A stretch of 64,000 nt of DNA from Aminipila sp963524205 (GTDB lineage: Bacteria > Bacillota > Clostridia > Peptostreptococcales > Anaerovoracaceae). The notes below the pieces were generated by a model. The model did not search any database. It was not told where the DNA came from and worked only from the letters and a program-made list of their open reading frames with translations. Shown piece by piece: positions 1-8,351 of this stretch; the first letter of the stretch is position 1, and each line of letters starts with the position of its first letter. The stretch is taken from NCBI GenBank assembly GCA_963524205.1, contig CAURED010000015.1, positions 1 to 64,000 on the forward strand. The letters run 5' to 3'. Made by a program: the position numbers and the translations under genes.

Positions 1-469
1 CTGCAAATTCTATACCTATGATATTAATGGCAGATACTACAATTATGCAAATCACAATCCACCATGCAACAGATACGGAAGGAAAAAACTTGTTCATATA
101 CAATCCAAAATACAGATAACTTATCATAGGGCACAACAAATAATCTAATACCATTGCCCAGCCTACCATAAATCCCAGGTGAGGGTTCATTGTTTTCTGC
201 ACATATGTGTACACAGAGCCTGCTACAGGATACGCCCTAGCCATCTTTCCATAACTATACGCAGTAAGGATTACTACTGCTGTAGTTATTATATAAGCAA
301 ATGTCATCATACCTTTTGTCAATTCAGTCACAATACCATAATTGTTAAAAACGGATGTGGGCACAAGGTATGATAATCCGAAAAAAATCAAATATCTTAG
401 CTTAAGTACTCTTTTCAAGCCCACATCTTCTCCGAGATTATCGGATACTTGATTTACATTTTCATTCAT
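1..469 (-). CDS. APC-family amino acid permease, N-terminal part (cut by window edge)
   Basis: The frame opens at an ATG at 469 and runs off the left edge with no stop, so only the first ~156 residues are visible. The protein starts MNENVNQVSDNLGEDVGLKR. It continues with hydrophobic segments typical of APC transporters, including a YLIFFGLSYLVPTSVF stretch where the family usually has its first helix and a YPVAGSVYTYVQK segment. A strong GAGGAGG ribosome site lies about 10 nt upstream. The gene starts 33 nt after the aldehyde dehydrogenase stop on the same strand, so the two probably form one operon for uptake and oxidation of an amino acid or amine. The substrate is not readable. Confidence 0.85.
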   Translation of the reverse strand, partial: MNENVNQVSDNLGEDVGLKRVLKLRYLIFFGLSYLVPTSVFNNYGIVTELTKGMMTFAYIITTAVVILTAYSYGKMARAYPVAGSVYTYVQKTMNPHLGFMVGWAMVLDYLLCPMISYLYFGLYMNKFFPSVSVAWWIVICIIVVSAINIIGIEFA

Positions 470-502
470 GGTTATTAAACCTCCTCAAAACACGCCAGTA
501 GT

Positions 503-1978
503 CTATTTGATTTCAAAGAAATGTGCTGGTTCAAGGGTAGTACTTATGTTAACTTGTTTAATTCTCGTATACCCTTCAAGTCCCAATAATCCCATTTCTT
601 CTCCTATTCCACTTTGTTTTAAAGCTGAGCAAGGAGCTTCATTTATCTCTGTAAAGTAATTATTTACGTATATCTTTCCTGCTTCTACAGCTCGGGACAT
701 TCGTAACACTCTCCCATTGTCATTGGTAAAAATTCCTGCCGCCAAGCCATAAACGGTAGAATTAGCCAGTTTAATTGCTTCCTCCTCTGAATTAAATTTC
801 TGTACCGTCAAAACAGGACCAAATATTTCTTGCTGAACAATTTTCATATCATTTGTAACATCAGTAAATACTGTTGGCTCAACAAAGAATCCCTTTTCAT
901 AGCCTGTAACATAAGCTCTTCTTCCACCGCATACAATTTTAGCACCTTCATTCTTGCCTTCCTCAATGAACTGAAGAACCTTTTTCATGTGGTCTTCAGA
1001 AACTAATGGTCCCATCATGGTGCCTTCGTCAAATCCTGAACCCAATTTGATTGTCTTCACATAACCGAGAAATTGCTCTAAAAATTCATCATATATGCTA
1101 TCCTGTAGCAACATCCTGGATCCTGCCGTACAAGTCTGTCCTGCACCCATGAATATGGATAGTCCAGCATAATCCAATGCAGTATCCATATCTGCATCTT
1201 CAAACACGATAAACGGTGATTTACCTCCAAGTTCCAATGATAAGGGCTTAAAATTACTTTCTGCGCTAGCCTTCATAACTTCACGCCCTATTTTTGTGCT
1301 CCCAATGAATACGACCTTATTGACATTGTGACTATGTGTAATTGCATTTCCTATAACACTACTTTTGCCAAGCAGTAAATTTGCAGCACCCTTTGGCACG
1401 CAAGCCTCTTCAAAAATTTGAAACAGCGCTATTGCGGTTAAAGGTGTAATTTCTGAAGGCTTACATACAATAGTATTGCCTGCTGCAAGTGCCTGTGAAG
1501 TATACTCTGCCATAATATAAAATGGGTAATTCCACGGCACAATGATTCCACATACTCCCAAAGGTTCTCTTATAGTCATAACGTGTAGGCCCTTTTTATA
1601 ATCAAAGGTCTGCCCGCTTATAAATCCTGTCATGCCAGCCATTGATTTAAAAAACTCGGCTCCTAACTCCACATCAAATCTAGAGTCTACCAGAGTTTTC
1701 CCTTGATTCAAAGTCTCCAGGCGGCTAATTTCCTCACTTTTTTCATGAATCAACTCTGCTATTCGCAGTAACACTTTGCTTCTATCTCCTGGAGTCATGT
1801 TCTTCCATTCACCTTCATCAGATGATTGAAGCCTTGCAGACTGTATAGCTCTTTCTACATCAATTTCGGATGCACAGGAAACCGTATCGATTTCTTCTCC
1901 GGTAGCCGGATTAATAATTTGGGTGACATGGCTTGAATGTCCATTTACCCATTGTCCTGCTATAAACATTTTTTTCAT
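503..1978 (-). CDS. NAD(P)-dependent aldehyde dehydrogenase
   Basis: This 491-residue protein has the normal length for a class I/II aldehyde dehydrogenase. It would oxidise an aldehyde to the acid with NAD(P). Visible family marks are the PWNYPF segment (about 148-153), the cofactor-loop FIGSTKIG (about 224-231), the general base Glu249 in LELGGKSP, and the nucleophile Cys283 in GQTCTAGSR. The C-terminal EIFGPVLTVQKF block is also present. A GGAAG-type ribosome site precedes the ATG. The permease gene follows 33 nt downstream, and a MerR regulator lies upstream on the same strand. This suggests regulated amine or amino-acid-derived aldehyde catabolism. The best family guess is a betaine-, gamma-aminobutyraldehyde- or phenylacetaldehyde-type enzyme; the substrate is not decided by sequence. 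Confidence 0.93.
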   Translation of the reverse strand: MKKMFIAGQWVNGHSSHVTQIINPATGEEIDTVSCASEIDVERAIQSARLQSSDEGEWKNMTPGDRSKVLLRIAELIHEKSEEISRLETLNQGKTLVDSRFDVELGAEFFKSMAGMTGFISGQTFDYKKGLHVMTIREPLGVCGIIVPWNYPFYIMAEYTSQALAAGNTIVCKPSEITPLTAIALFQIFEEACVPKGAANLLLGKSSVIGNAITHSHNVNKVVFIGSTKIGREVMKASAESNFKPLSLELGGKSPFIVFEDADMDTALDYAGLSIFMGAGQTCTAGSRMLLQDSIYDEFLEQFLGYVKTIKLGSGFDEGTMMGPLVSEDHMKKVLQFIEEGKNEGAKIVCGGRRAYVTGYEKGFFVEPTVFTDVTNDMKIVQQEIFGPVLTVQKFNSEEEAIKLANSTVYGLAAGIFTNDNGRVLRMSRAVEAGKIYVNNYFTEINEAPCSALKQSGIGEEMGLLGLEGYTRIKQVNISTTLEPAHFFEIK

Positions 1979-2091
1979 AGTAGACCTACTTCCTTTCCAC
2001 TAATTGATTTTAATAGTTACAGTTTCTTACTGATAATGCATCCTTATTCGTACCTATTGTTTGGGATGCTTTTTATTAAGTATAATAATAA

Positions 2092-2112
2092 ACCCCGAAG
2101 TAACTTCGGGGT
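2092..2112 (-). terminator. Hairpin terminator after the MerR gene
   Basis: A perfect 9-bp stem (ACCCCGAAG / CTTCGGGGT) with a TAA loop lies 31 nt beyond the MerR stop. On the minus strand it is followed by TTATTATTAT, a loose T-rich tract. It separates the MerR gene from the aldehyde dehydrogenase. Confidence 0.6.
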
Positions 2113-2142
2113 CAATAATAAATTTTCAATTATTCTAAAATT

Positions 2143-2940
2143 TCATTTTATTTCTGCATACACTCTGTAATATTCCGTGTATTCTCCTTTTTCATAATTA
2201 ACGATACATAACCGTCCATATATTTTACCTGTAAGTGCTAGTCCATTCTTACCAGCGTAATCGACCAAAGGCTTAAGCATCTCTTGGGTATTATCTGTGT
2301 ATTTCACCACTGTATATAGCGATCTTTCACAATACTCCTCTTCATAGTCACACAGTTTAAACTGAAACGGCAGATTCTGTCCTACACCACTGTCTAGCAC
2401 CACATATCTGTGAAGTCCTTGATTTTTTTCTTCATTGGAAATATTACAAGAAAAAGCGTAAAATAAATAGTAGATCATTTCTTTATCGTCGTGGAAATCA
2501 TCCATAAATTTGATTATATCTGTTTCAAATTCGTCAATATCCGCAATAGGCTTGATTGCCACAGGCATCTCCCTGATATCAAATTTCCCTACAAGATTGA
2601 TACCATCCTCATTGTGGAGTGTAGCCCAATTTTCAAGTTTTGTTAATAAAGTATTATATTTCGTAATTTTATTTGTTATTTCAGTTATTTTAGAGTTTAT
2701 CAAAGAAGATATACCTTCCATGTTCATACCCTTTTGTATGCCTGCAATTTGTTTTATAGAAATATCTACATTTCGGTAAAACAAAATATCTGATAAAAGT
2801 ATGATATCTTCTATGGTGAATTGCCTATATCCATTATTAGGATTCTTTTTAAGGTGTATTAAACCTTCTTTTTCATAGTAGACAATGCTTTCTACAGAAA
2901 CTCCAAACAATTTGGCAACTTGACCTATTGAATACACCAT
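2143..2940 (-). CDS. MerR-family transcriptional regulator with C-terminal effector domain
   Basis: The protein has 265 residues. The N-terminus (MVYSIGQVAKLFGVSVESI, then YYEKEGLIHL and GYRQF) is a classic MerR winged helix-turn-helix. A helical dimerisation segment follows at about 75-110. The remainder (about 120-265) begins IREMPVAIKPIADIDEFE and ends with a GKIYGRLCIVNYEKGEYTEYYRVYAEI-like strand series, as in GyrI/BmrR-type ligand-binding domains. A good GGAGGTAATT ribosome site precedes the ATG. It probably regulates the downstream aldehyde dehydrogenase-permease pair or its own transcription. The ligand is unknown. Confidence 0.88.
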   Translation of the reverse strand: MVYSIGQVAKLFGVSVESIVYYEKEGLIHLKKNPNNGYRQFTIEDIILLSDILFYRNVDISIKQIAGIQKGMNMEGISSLINSKITEITNKITKYNTLLTKLENWATLHNEDGINLVGKFDIREMPVAIKPIADIDEFETDIIKFMDDFHDDKEMIYYLFYAFSCNISNEEKNQGLHRYVVLDSGVGQNLPFQFKLCDYEEEYCERSLYTVVKYTDNTQEMLKPLVDYAGKNGLALTGKIYGRLCIVNYEKGEYTEYYRVYAEIK

Positions 2941-3020
2941 AATTACCTCCGTTTATAATTACAAATATTCTTACTAATTATTATACTGAAGAATTACTTT
3001 GATTGAAATAGGTAATAATA

Positions 3021-3105
3021 AAATAGGCTGTTACCCTATCTTCCTCAAAACATTTTATCATCAGAACTAAACACTCAATCTGCCTTGAGTAGACAATAAT
3101 GATGC
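3021..3105 (-). repeat. rlmCD 3'-end relic, copy F (possible attachment-site scar)
   Basis: Read on the minus strand this is an arm GCATCATTATTG, then codons giving YSRQIECLVLMIKC, which matches the C-terminus of RlmCD (HTECVVLMTKC at 26.26 kb). It is closest to copy C at 23.05 kb; about 45 of the first 56 bases agree by eye. A weak hairpin (ATAGG/CCTAT) followed by TTTTATTATT lies just downstream at about 3021-3038. No gene is attached to the fragment. It is the leftmost of five such relics and marks the left end of the accessory region. Confidence 0.65.
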
Positions 3106-3165
3106 TTTTAGCCATTTTTACTCCTTATTTAAATAATCTGACATATCAATTTTTTGTTTATATCT

Positions 3166-3792
3166 TTATTGGATTGAATTCATCAACTCATAGAAATATT
3201 TAGATTCATGAGTCTTATTAAGACTATACCAAGCATCTAATGTTTTGGAAGAAAACACACCCAGAGCTTTCAAGACGTGTACAGAAAATTCCAAGGGAGC
3301 TATTCCAGAAGCCGTAATCAATTTTCCATCAGTTACTACCGACTCCATTTTGTAATACTTTTCGCCCGTGTAAGTGGGACAGATCATTTTAAGGTATTCC
3401 AGATCATTGCTTGTATGCCAATGTGAATTCAACAATCCTGTCTGAGCAAGTCCCATTGTAGCACCACAAATCACTGCAACCAATATACCTTCCTTTAAAC
3501 ACCTCCGGGCGAATTTTAAGATAGGTTGGTGCATTGTTTCTGTCCATGTATCTCCACCAGGTAAAATCAATGCATCTGTGCTTTCAATACTGCACTCCTC
3601 CAGTTTGATGTCAGGCAGTATTTTCAATCCACCCATTGTTGTTACAGGCGTCTTTTCCATTCCAACAGTCACTATTTTTGATGGGTCAAGTCCCTTTTTA
3701 TAATATCTTCCCGAGTTCAGCTCGGCAGTTAAGTAACCTATTTCCCAGTCTGACATTGTGTCAAACACATAAAGATATACTGTATTATTCAT
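3166..3792 (-). CDS. DJ-1/PfpI (class I glutamine amidotransferase-like) family protein
   Basis: This 208-residue protein has the DJ-1/PfpI fold. It contains an N-terminal VYLYVFDTMSDWEIGYL strand-helix, the LILPGGDTW motif, and the nucleophile-elbow cysteine in VICGATMGLAQ. Family members include cysteine hydrolases, chaperones and glyoxalases; which activity applies here cannot be read. The ATG at 3792 is preferred over an in-frame start 10 codons upstream because AAGGAG lies 10 nt before it. The gene is followed on the left by relic copy F. It lies next to a WYL-domain regulator on the same strand, with an inverted repeat between them that could be an operator. Confidence 0.88.
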   Translation of the reverse strand: MNNTVYLYVFDTMSDWEIGYLTAELNSGRYYKKGLDPSKIVTVGMEKTPVTTMGGLKILPDIKLEECSIESTDALILPGGDTWTETMHQPILKFARRCLKEGILVAVICGATMGLAQTGLLNSHWHTSNDLEYLKMICPTYTGEKYYKMESVVTDGKLITASGIAPLEFSVHVLKALGVFSSKTLDAWYSLNKTHESKYFYELMNSIQ

Positions 3793-3820
3793 TTTGCAAT
3801 TTCTCCTTATTTTATTCATC

Positions 3821-3847
3821 AAGGAATACCGACCATCGGTAATCCTT
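3821..3847. promoter_or_regulatory. Palindromic candidate operator upstream of the PfpI-family gene
   Basis: A 27-bp dyad with arms AAGGAATACCGA and TCGGTAATCCTT around a CCA centre. Only one position pair breaks the symmetry. It lies 29-55 bp before the PfpI-family start and just after the terminator of the neighbouring WYL regulator gene. Binding by that regulator is inferred from position only. Confidence 0.45.
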
Positions 3848-3865
3848 GACTATCCTCATTATAAA

Positions 3866-3896
3866 ACAACTTCACTGACATCTGCTGTCAGTGAAG
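3866..3896 (-). terminator. Terminator of the WYL regulator gene
   Basis: An 11-bp perfect stem (CTTCACTGACA / TGTCAGTGAAG) lies 4 nt beyond the WYL gene stop. On the minus strand it is followed by TTGTTTTA, consistent with a Rho-independent terminator. Confidence 0.75.
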
Positions 3897-3899
3897 CTA

Positions 3900-4862
3900 T
3901 TACAGTTGATAATATTCCATTAATTCCGATGCAATAGCAACAAGTCTTTCTTTCAAACTCTGTGGTTCCATTATTTGAATGGATTTACCATAGGATAGGA
4001 GAAAATAAGGGACATAAAGATGAATTGTTTTTTCCTCAAATAAAAAGATGGCTTGATTAGATGTTCGCTCTTTCAGATGATGCCCTAAAAACCAATGCAT
4101 GCATAGTTCATTCAACGCCTCTGACCTGCCTTCGATAATTAAAGAAATTAGCCCCTCCTTACCCACTAAATCAGGTAACAGGTTTTTCATAAAAAATTTA
4201 CGGGTCGAAAAAGCTTCGGGACGCTTAAATATTATTTGAGTCCACTTGATTAGTAAAATCCGATCTACCCGAAAGCTTCGTATTTCATTCCTTAGGTGGC
4301 AAAATGCAACAGTATACCATTTATTGTTCCAGTAAACCATTCCATAGGGGTCTATCACCCTATTCTTGGGTTGTTCTTCACGGCCTGTGCGATAATTAAT
4401 TTCTACAGAGAATTCCTTTTCTACAGCCTGCTCCAATTCCGCCAATATCGGCTGAATGGAAGGGTTTACCATTCGGTTCATAACTTCAAATCCGGCTAAA
4501 TGATGGTTAAGTATACTTTCCTGTTCCTGATTCGAATACATTTTCAACTTTGATGTTGCATTGCCTAATGCCTCACTCGAAGGGTATCCAGCTTCTTTTG
4601 CAAAAACAGCAGCTTGAAGAAGTGCCTTTTTTTCTTCCATATCAAATAGCAGAGGTGCTCTGATAAAATTATTCAGCAGGCTATACCCGCCATTATGACC
4701 TGGGGCGGATATTATAGGCACTCCACTGGCACATAGTGCATCAATATGCCGATAAACTGTCCTTATATTTATTTCTAGCTTTTCAGAAATCTGCTTTGCA
4801 GTTATTTTTACACCTGAATTCAGCATCCACAGAATTGCCAGCATATTATCATTTTTAGCCAT
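3900..4862 (-). CDS. YafY-like HTH/WYL-domain transcriptional regulator
   Basis: A 320-residue regulator. The N-terminal winged helix (MLAILWMLNSGVKITAKQIS, then INIRTVYRHIDALCASGVPI) is an HTH_11 domain. A WYL ligand-sensing domain follows at about 140-215, with VIDPYGMVYWNNKWYTVAFC and a basic SFRVDRI strand. WYL proteins sense small ligands, often nucleic acid derived. A GGGGG ribosome site sits before the ATG. Its neighbour is the PfpI-family gene, and the palindrome at 3821-3847 is a plausible target. The specific role is unknown. Confidence 0.88.
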   Translation of the reverse strand: MAKNDNMLAILWMLNSGVKITAKQISEKLEINIRTVYRHIDALCASGVPIISAPGHNGGYSLLNNFIRAPLLFDMEEKKALLQAAVFAKEAGYPSSEALGNATSKLKMYSNQEQESILNHHLAGFEVMNRMVNPSIQPILAELEQAVEKEFSVEINYRTGREEQPKNRVIDPYGMVYWNNKWYTVAFCHLRNEIRSFRVDRILLIKWTQIIFKRPEAFSTRKFFMKNLLPDLVGKEGLISLIIEGRSEALNELCMHWFLGHHLKERTSNQAIFLFEEKTIHLYVPYFLLSYGKSIQIMEPQSLKERLVAIASELMEYYQL

Positions 4863-5273
4863 AACGTGAACCCCCTTCTTTTATGAAGCCCAATATTTTA
4901 AATATCTTTATTACTCATTAAAGAACACTCATCTCCCACAGGAATAACAATCTAAAACAACATTTTGATTTTACTCCTTCGAGAAGACTTTTACAACAAA
5001 TTCCAAATTACATTCTAGGCATTGAGTAGACCTCCATACTCCAGATTAAGTCATGTCTAATACAAATCTGAATAAAATTCTTTCATCAGCAAATAATAAC
5101 TCTATTAATATTAAGGAATAATTAATCAAAAACCCCATTTGCAAGAGAAAAACAATTGATGGCTCTACCATGGCTGAGAGCTAAATAGATGTAAAAATAT
5201 TAAGAAGAAGTTCAGCAGTCACCATAAACCTACTGACGACAAAATAAAGTTTTTATGAAAAGGAGTAAATTAT
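4863..5273. other. Gene-free stretch between the WYL regulator and the 79-residue protein gene
   Basis: About 410 bases with no open frame that looks coding on either strand. It must hold the divergent promoters for the flanking genes, but no clear -35/-10 pair stands out. A short piece near 5012-5035 (ATTGAGTAGAC) vaguely resembles part of the rlmCD-tail relics, but is too short to call. Confidence 0.5.
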
Positions 5274-5513
5274 ATGAACCGTGATAAGCTCATAGACCAA
5301 ATAAAAGACGAGTATGCACGAATAGCCTCTACTGAATCCCAAGAGGATTTTATCCAAAGCACAACCGATTTAACACCTGAAGGATATTACGAAAAACTTT
5401 TAAGTAAAGCCATCGACGAAATTAACAAAGGAACCTTTGACGATTTCAAATCTGGGGAGGAAGTAGTATCTGCTATTGCCAATGACAAAACTTTGCTATC
5501 AGGTTGGAAGTAA
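5274..5513 (+). CDS. Small hypothetical protein, 79 residues
   Basis: An acidic, soluble, largely helical protein (MNRDKLIDQIKDEYARIAST at the start, ending LLSGWK) with no signal peptide or membrane segment. An AAAAGGAG ribosome site lies 7 nt before the ATG, which supports a real gene. I do not recognise the family. It is a lone plus-strand gene between minus-strand neighbours, so it has its own promoter. It is followed by a weak 7-bp hairpin (ATAGGTT / AACCTAT, 5533-5550). Confidence 0.7.
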   Translation: MNRDKLIDQIKDEYARIASTESQEDFIQSTTDLTPEGYYEKLLSKAIDEINKGTFDDFKSGEEVVSAIANDKTLLSGWK

Positions 5514-5694
5514 CTTTAGCCATAAATTTATAATAGGTTTCTTAACCTATAGATAAGTTTCATTATGTAACTGAAATATATTTTGTTGTTGTTTACAGTT
5601 TACTTCTATACTGAAAAGCGGCAGGTTTTGTAGATTATTTAAGTTGACTGCAAACTCTGCCTCTTATTTATTCACTAATTCAATATTCAATAGA

Positions 5695-5718
5695 GGGCTA
5701 GATATTTCTATCTAACCC
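5695..5718 (-). terminator. Possible terminator of the downstream APC permease gene
   Basis: A 10-bp stem (GGGTTAGATA / TATCTAGCCC on the minus strand, one G-U pair) with a GAAA tetraloop, 41 nt past the permease stop. The G-U pair only works in minus-strand RNA, which favours that direction. The following tract is only moderately T-rich. Confidence 0.5.
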
Positions 5719-5758
5719 CCATAGTTGATAACCAACCAAATTTATTAAACTTGGTAAT

Positions 5759-7201
5759 TTAAGCTTCTAGTTTCTTCTGTTTCTTTTTATTATAAAAATC
5801 ATATCCAATCCACATTATAGCGAACGCTGGTACAAATATGAACAACATGGATAGATTACCAGGCAAGAATACAAAGGCTAGCATCATTGCTAAGTTAGTA
5901 AATAGTCCTATGTATGACATATATGGGAATCCAAACATCTTAAATTTTAAGTCTTCTAATTTGCCACCAGATGCAATATACTGCTTTCTAAACCTAATCT
6001 GTGAAAGACAAATACAAGCCCAGTTTATCATACCGGCCAAGCTAGATATTGCCACTAATATTAATGCAATTACTGCAGGCTGATAAACAGCTGTCAACTG
6101 ATACAAGCATACAATTACCATTGTAAAAATCAGAGCATTTCTTGGAACACCGCTCTTTGTTACCTTAGCAAGAGCCTTTGGCGCCTGACCTTCATTAGCC
6201 ATACCAAATAATAGTCTCATACAAGAATAGAGCAATGAATTACCACATGATAATGCTGCCGTGATAACGACGAAATTCATTATGTCACCTGCAAAAGCTA
6301 AACCTACATTCTGTAAAGTTAGAACAAATGGACTTTCAACGAATTCTACCCCAACAAAACTTTTCCATGGCAGAGTCAATACCAATATAAGTATTGAACC
6401 AACATAGAATATCAATGTTCTATATGCTGTGTTGTTTATAGACTTCCTTAATTGAGTTTCAGGTTGTGAACTTTCGCCTGCAGTTAGCCCGATTATTTCT
6501 GTTCCGTTATAAGAGAACGCAACTGTTATAAATGCTGTTGCAATTGCTGCTAAAGAAGTGGGGAACAAAGAACCATCGACCACAAGATTACCAAAACCTG
6601 CATGGGTCGCTTCTCCTGTTCCTAAAATTCCTAATATCTCGCAGATTCCGATTATGATAAATAAAATAATAGCAACTACCTTGATACTACAGAACCAGAA
6701 TTCCGCTTCTCCGAAAAACTTTACTGCAAAAATGTTCAATGCCACAAATACTACTGCAAAGATAGTTCCCCATACCCAAACTGGCACAACTTCAGGGCTT
6801 ACCCACTTCGCCATCATCTGTCCTGATATAACTAGTTCAAATGGGATGGAGATTGCAAAATTAAGCCAATAGAACCATCCTACACTGAATCCTGCTCCAG
6901 GAGAAATAAATTTAGTCGCATATGCCTGGAAAGAACCTGCTACAGGCATAAATACTGCCATTTCACCTAAACATCTCATTGTAATAAACATAATAACTCC
7001 AGTAAGAGCATAAACTAGAACTGCACCCAATGGGCCTGCCTGTGATATTGAATAACCTGATCCAACAAACAGTCCAGTTCCGATAACTCCTCCAATTGAG
7101 ATCATAAATAGGTGACGGCCTTTTAAGTCTCTTTTCAATTTTGAGTCTTTCTCCTCAAGATCTTTTTTAATTTCAAATACGTCACTATTCTTATTGTTCA
7201 T
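5759..7201 (-). CDS. Amino acid permease (APC superfamily, AAT/LysP/GabP type)
   Basis: A 480-residue integral membrane protein with about 12 helices. The N-terminal soluble tail ends KRDLKGRHLFMISIGGVIGT, and GTGLFVGSG follows. This is the diagnostic first-helix motif of amino acid-proton symporters of the AAT family. The SQAGPLGAVLVY and VAGSFQAYA segments and the conserved Glu in SYNGTEIIGLTAGES fit the same family. The C-terminus is lysine-rich (YNKKKQKKLEA). An AGGTGA ribosome site precedes the ATG. The substrate (lysine, GABA, asparagine or similar) cannot be decided. It stands alone, with terminators on both sides. Confidence 0.92.
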   Translation of the reverse strand: MNNKNSDVFEIKKDLEEKDSKLKRDLKGRHLFMISIGGVIGTGLFVGSGYSISQAGPLGAVLVYALTGVIMFITMRCLGEMAVFMPVAGSFQAYATKFISPGAGFSVGWFYWLNFAISIPFELVISGQMMAKWVSPEVVPVWVWGTIFAVVFVALNIFAVKFFGEAEFWFCSIKVVAIILFIIIGICEILGILGTGEATHAGFGNLVVDGSLFPTSLAAIATAFITVAFSYNGTEIIGLTAGESSQPETQLRKSINNTAYRTLIFYVGSILILVLTLPWKSFVGVEFVESPFVLTLQNVGLAFAGDIMNFVVITAALSCGNSLLYSCMRLLFGMANEGQAPKALAKVTKSGVPRNALIFTMVIVCLYQLTAVYQPAVIALILVAISSLAGMINWACICLSQIRFRKQYIASGGKLEDLKFKMFGFPYMSYIGLFTNLAMMLAFVFLPGNLSMLFIFVPAFAIMWIGYDFYNKKKQKKLEA

Positions 7202-7431
7202 ATTTTCACCTCATTTTTAATTTAAATATGCTTTACTGCGATTAAAACAACCTTTATTCCCTGCTTTTTGCTACTTTTCTCTATCGTAACTCAATAATAT
7301 ATATGAATATATCAATCTTTTTAGTAAATTTTGTAAATTATTTAGTATCTATATCTTTGAATATTGTTTTTTTTACAAAAAATATTTTCACAAGAAATTG
7401 AGCATACTAATCAGTTACACTTTATAGTACT

Positions 7432-7482
7432 AAAAAAGCAAAGCCTATAGTCATTTTAATTGACTTAAAACTTTGCCTTTTT
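7432..7482 (-). terminator. Terminator of the cupin gene
   Basis: On the minus strand, GGCAAAG and CTTTGC pair around an inner AGTCAATT/AATGACT hairpin and are followed by TTTTTTAG. It lies about 30 nt past the cupin stop. The rest of 7202-7431 is AT-rich leader and promoter DNA of the permease gene with no coding content seen. Confidence 0.7.
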
Positions 7483-7510
7483 TATTTAAATACTGATGCT
7501 CCCGATATTC

Positions 7511-7858
7511 TTAAACATTTGCATCTGTTGCAAAAGCCTCTGAACCCATTGGTGAAATTGTGACGTAAAGGCGCAATATATCTTCACCCATGTTTATAAC
7601 TTGCATGCTTTCCTGACCATCAATCTGCATTAACTCACCCACCTGCAATGAGGTTTCATTGCCATCCGTGACAACCTTGGCATTACCCTCCATGACCTGT
7701 AGCAAAAGAGTTGATTCTAGATGTGTATGTCCTGGTAGTATTTCGCCTTTTGCAATGTTTAGAACAAAGGCAATTACATTTTCACTTTTAAAAAGCATCC
7801 GCTTTGCAATTTTTTCCTGTGGCTGATGGAAATAATCATTAAAAATAAACTTGTTCAT
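7511..7858 (-). CDS. Cupin-domain protein
   Basis: A 115-residue single-domain cupin. The GEILPGHTHLESTLLLQVMEG block gives the first cupin motif with its metal-binding histidines. The second motif is degenerate (GELMQIDGQESMQVINMGED). The ATG at 7858 is chosen over an upstream in-frame start because AGGAGGAG lies 6-8 nt before it. Small cupins of this type bind a metal or sense a small molecule; no reaction can be assigned. It lies downstream of yolD on the same strand. Confidence 0.82.
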   Translation of the reverse strand: MNKFIFNDYFHQPQEKIAKRMLFKSENVIAFVLNIAKGEILPGHTHLESTLLLQVMEGNAKVVTDGNETSLQVGELMQIDGQESMQVINMGEDILRLYVTISPMGSEAFATDANV

Positions 7859-7931
7859 AGATAACTCCTCCTCTAATTTAAGCTTAACTTTAATATACCC
7901 TAATTCGAGCATATAATAACTAATTCCATTA

Positions 7932-8351
7932 CTACATATTTTCGAATATCTGCCCATCTATGCTGCTTATCTCATCAATGGGGATCTCTGTATCCTCGGT
8001 CATAATAATAATCCTTTCATATTCGTCTATCTTTTTAACCGTACCTGTAGCGGTGACATAGGAGCCCCCATCCTTCTTCTCATCTGGCTGAAAGTAAGTG
8101 ATTACGATTTGAGGATGCTCTTTTATCCGATCTAAGATGATTCGTAACTTATCGCTCAAAACATCTTTCATATATTCGTCCATCTCTACTCTCTTATCAG
8201 TCAGTCTTGCGGTTTCTTTGATTGCGGCATCATAGCCAGTCAAGGCGGCGAAGGGAGAAAACTGGGCTGCCCGGTCACTGACTGTCATACGAGGATGTGT
8301 CGTAGAGACCTGGTGCGGTAGATGGATAATATGGTCATATGTCGTTGTCAT
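7932..8351 (-). CDS. yolD: YolD-like protein (UmuC partner)
   Basis: A 139-residue protein with the YolD-family core SDRAAQFSPFAALTGYDAAI. YolD-like genes are commonly paired with Y-family polymerase genes in Firmicutes and are thought to act like UmuD partners. Here the ATG overlaps the umuC stop (ATGA), which indicates translational coupling and one SOS operon. The gene looks intact although umuC upstream is frameshifted. Confidence 0.85.
   Translation of the reverse strand: MTTTYDHIIHLPHQVSTTHPRMTVSDRAAQFSPFAALTGYDAAIKETARLTDKRVEMDEYMKDVLSDKLRIILDRIKEHPQIVITYFQPDEKKDGGSYVTATGTVKKIDEYERIIIMTEDTEIPIDEISSIDGQIFENM

Noticed and set aside
4990..5040. Possible sixth rlmCD-tail relic (CTAGGCATTGAGTAGACC)
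   Set aside because: Only about 11 bases match relic F, and the arm and the coding pattern are missing. It is too short to separate from chance.
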